Assembly (NCBI RefSeq): GCF_002288925.2
Contig: NW_022098076.1
Span: forward strand, 71,783,691 to 71,847,690
DNA length: 64,000 bases
Direction: 5' to 3'
DNA from: Delphinapterus leucas
Lineage: Eukaryota; Chordata; Mammalia; Artiodactyla; Monodontidae
In this document: positions 63,658-64,000 of the stretch, piece after piece
How the letters are laid out: the number at the start of each line of letters is the position of its first letter
Numbering within the stretch: the first letter of the stretch is position 1
Notes under the pieces: model-generated
The model's database searches: none
What the model saw: the letters and a program-made list of their open reading frames with translations, nothing else
Told to the model about the DNA's origin: nothing
Translations under genes and position numbers: made by a program

Positions 63658-63697
63658 CCCCCCTTCTCCTCCTCCTTCTACCCCTCCCCCTCGTCCC
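63658..63697 (-). repeat. Polypyrimidine tract (polypurine on IKZF2 sense strand)
   Basis: Forty bases of C and T with one G; G-rich and A-rich on the sense strand. Confidence 0.8.
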
Positions 63698-63765
63698 TTT
63701 GGGATGGTCTAGTAGGAAAAGTCACTCAGGAATGGCACCACGTACTTTCAGGAAAGAGGAAAAAA

Positions 63766-63781
63766 AAAGAGAGAGAGAGAG
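63766..63781. repeat. (GA)n run
   Basis: A-run followed by about 7 GA units, CT-rich on the sense strand; GAGA-type promoter-proximal low complexity. Confidence 0.8.
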
Positions 63782-63886
63782 GTCAGTCAGTGCTACAGCA
63801 ATGCGATTAACAAGAAGAGAAAAAACTTGATCCACCGGTTCCTTAAGAATCGACCAAAAGCTAAGACAAGAAAACTGAAAGAAAAG

Positions 63887-63928
63887 GCGGGGGGTGGGGG
63901 GGGTGGAGGGGTGTTGAGAGGGGAGGGA
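63887..63928 (+). repeat. G-rich quadruplex-prone tract at the window edge
   Basis: Runs of 6, 8, 4, 4 and 3 G with short loops on the plus strand (IKZF2 template strand). Confidence 0.8.
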
Positions 63929-64000
63929 CAGTCAGGGAGAACCCAGCAAAGAACCTAGGCCAACTTCACAGGACTGCTTTTCGCCCTTGGCAAAAAAAAT

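Larger units (their letters stand above)
61858..64000 (-). promoter_or_regulatory. IKZF2: IKZF2 5' flank: intron 1 and/or untranslated leader and promoter-proximal DNA
   Basis: This 2.1 kb lies upstream of the start-codon exon. The part beyond about 62700 becomes GC- and purine/pyrimidine-rich, and CpG dinucleotides become more frequent from about 63400 to the edge, though short of a CpG island. Tracts include C-rich 62956-63007 and 63658-63697, a GA run at 63766-63781 and G-runs at 63887-63928. Such composition is common near promoters of regulatory genes. An untranslated first exon must splice to the acceptor at 61858. Possible donors on the minus strand include GTAAAG (near 63577) and GTACGT (near 63748), but I cannot choose between them, and the first exon may lie outside the window. 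No coding frame here is convincing. Confidence 0.45.

Overview
The window is mammalian nuclear DNA and almost certainly cetacean (whale or dolphin). It is AT-rich and intron-like, with no bacterial-style gene packing. It carries ten CHR-type tRNA-derived SINEs (the family shared by whales and hippos), artiodactyl/cetacean-type L1 3' ends, and the usual old mammalian repeat layer (MIR, L2, ancient L1, MaLR LTRs, MER5-like).

The only protein-coding gene I can support is IKZF2 (Helios, an Ikaros-family zinc-finger transcription factor), on the minus strand at the right end. Two coding exons are visible. One at 61809-61857 holds the start codon and encodes METEAIDGYIT plus the first base of Cys12. 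The other, at 60905-61009, continues the reading frame (Cys12 through Ser46, plus the first base of codon 47). Both have consensus splice sites and matching phases. Together they give the first 46 residues of Helios, before any zinc finger. The later exons lie beyond the left edge of the window.

Layout: 61858-64000 is the 5' flank of the gene (intron 1 and/or 5' UTR/promoter-proximal DNA), rich in polypurine/polypyrimidine and G-run tracts. 61010-61808 is the short intron between the two coding exons. 1-60904 is one very long intron whose acceptor is outside the window, and I found no further exon in it.

Within the long intron, the youngest layer is ten CHR SINEs (12.0, 15.4, 27.3, 32.2, 42.6, 43.3, 44.0, 44.9, 48.9 and 55.5 kb), a 5'-truncated L1 at 12196-14571 with its reverse-transcriptase and C-terminal ORF2 pieces broken by mutation, and two short L1 3' ends (17.5 and 45.3 kb). 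Most are bounded by target-site duplications that can be read directly. The older layer includes a complete solo MaLR LTR (5332-5733), an MLT1-like LTR (about 1066-1421), several MIRs, L2 pieces and long minus-strand ancient L1 remnants (6.9-7.6, 22.0-22.3, 23.4-25.1 kb).

The most unusual items are: a 43-bp insert at 11900-11942 that looks like the 5' half of a tRNA-Arg(UCU), flanked by perfect 10-bp direct repeats; an 88-bp recent tandem duplication at 29879-30054; a 55-bp perfectly alternating purine-pyrimidine (Z-DNA-prone) tract at 18991-19045; a 71-bp palindrome at 11612-11682; an inverted pair of young SINEs that could fold the IKZF2 pre-mRNA; and two unrecognised GC-richer open segments (about 2400-3080 and 4258-4690). 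I found no CRISPR array, no intact tRNA or rRNA gene, and no clear new biological system.
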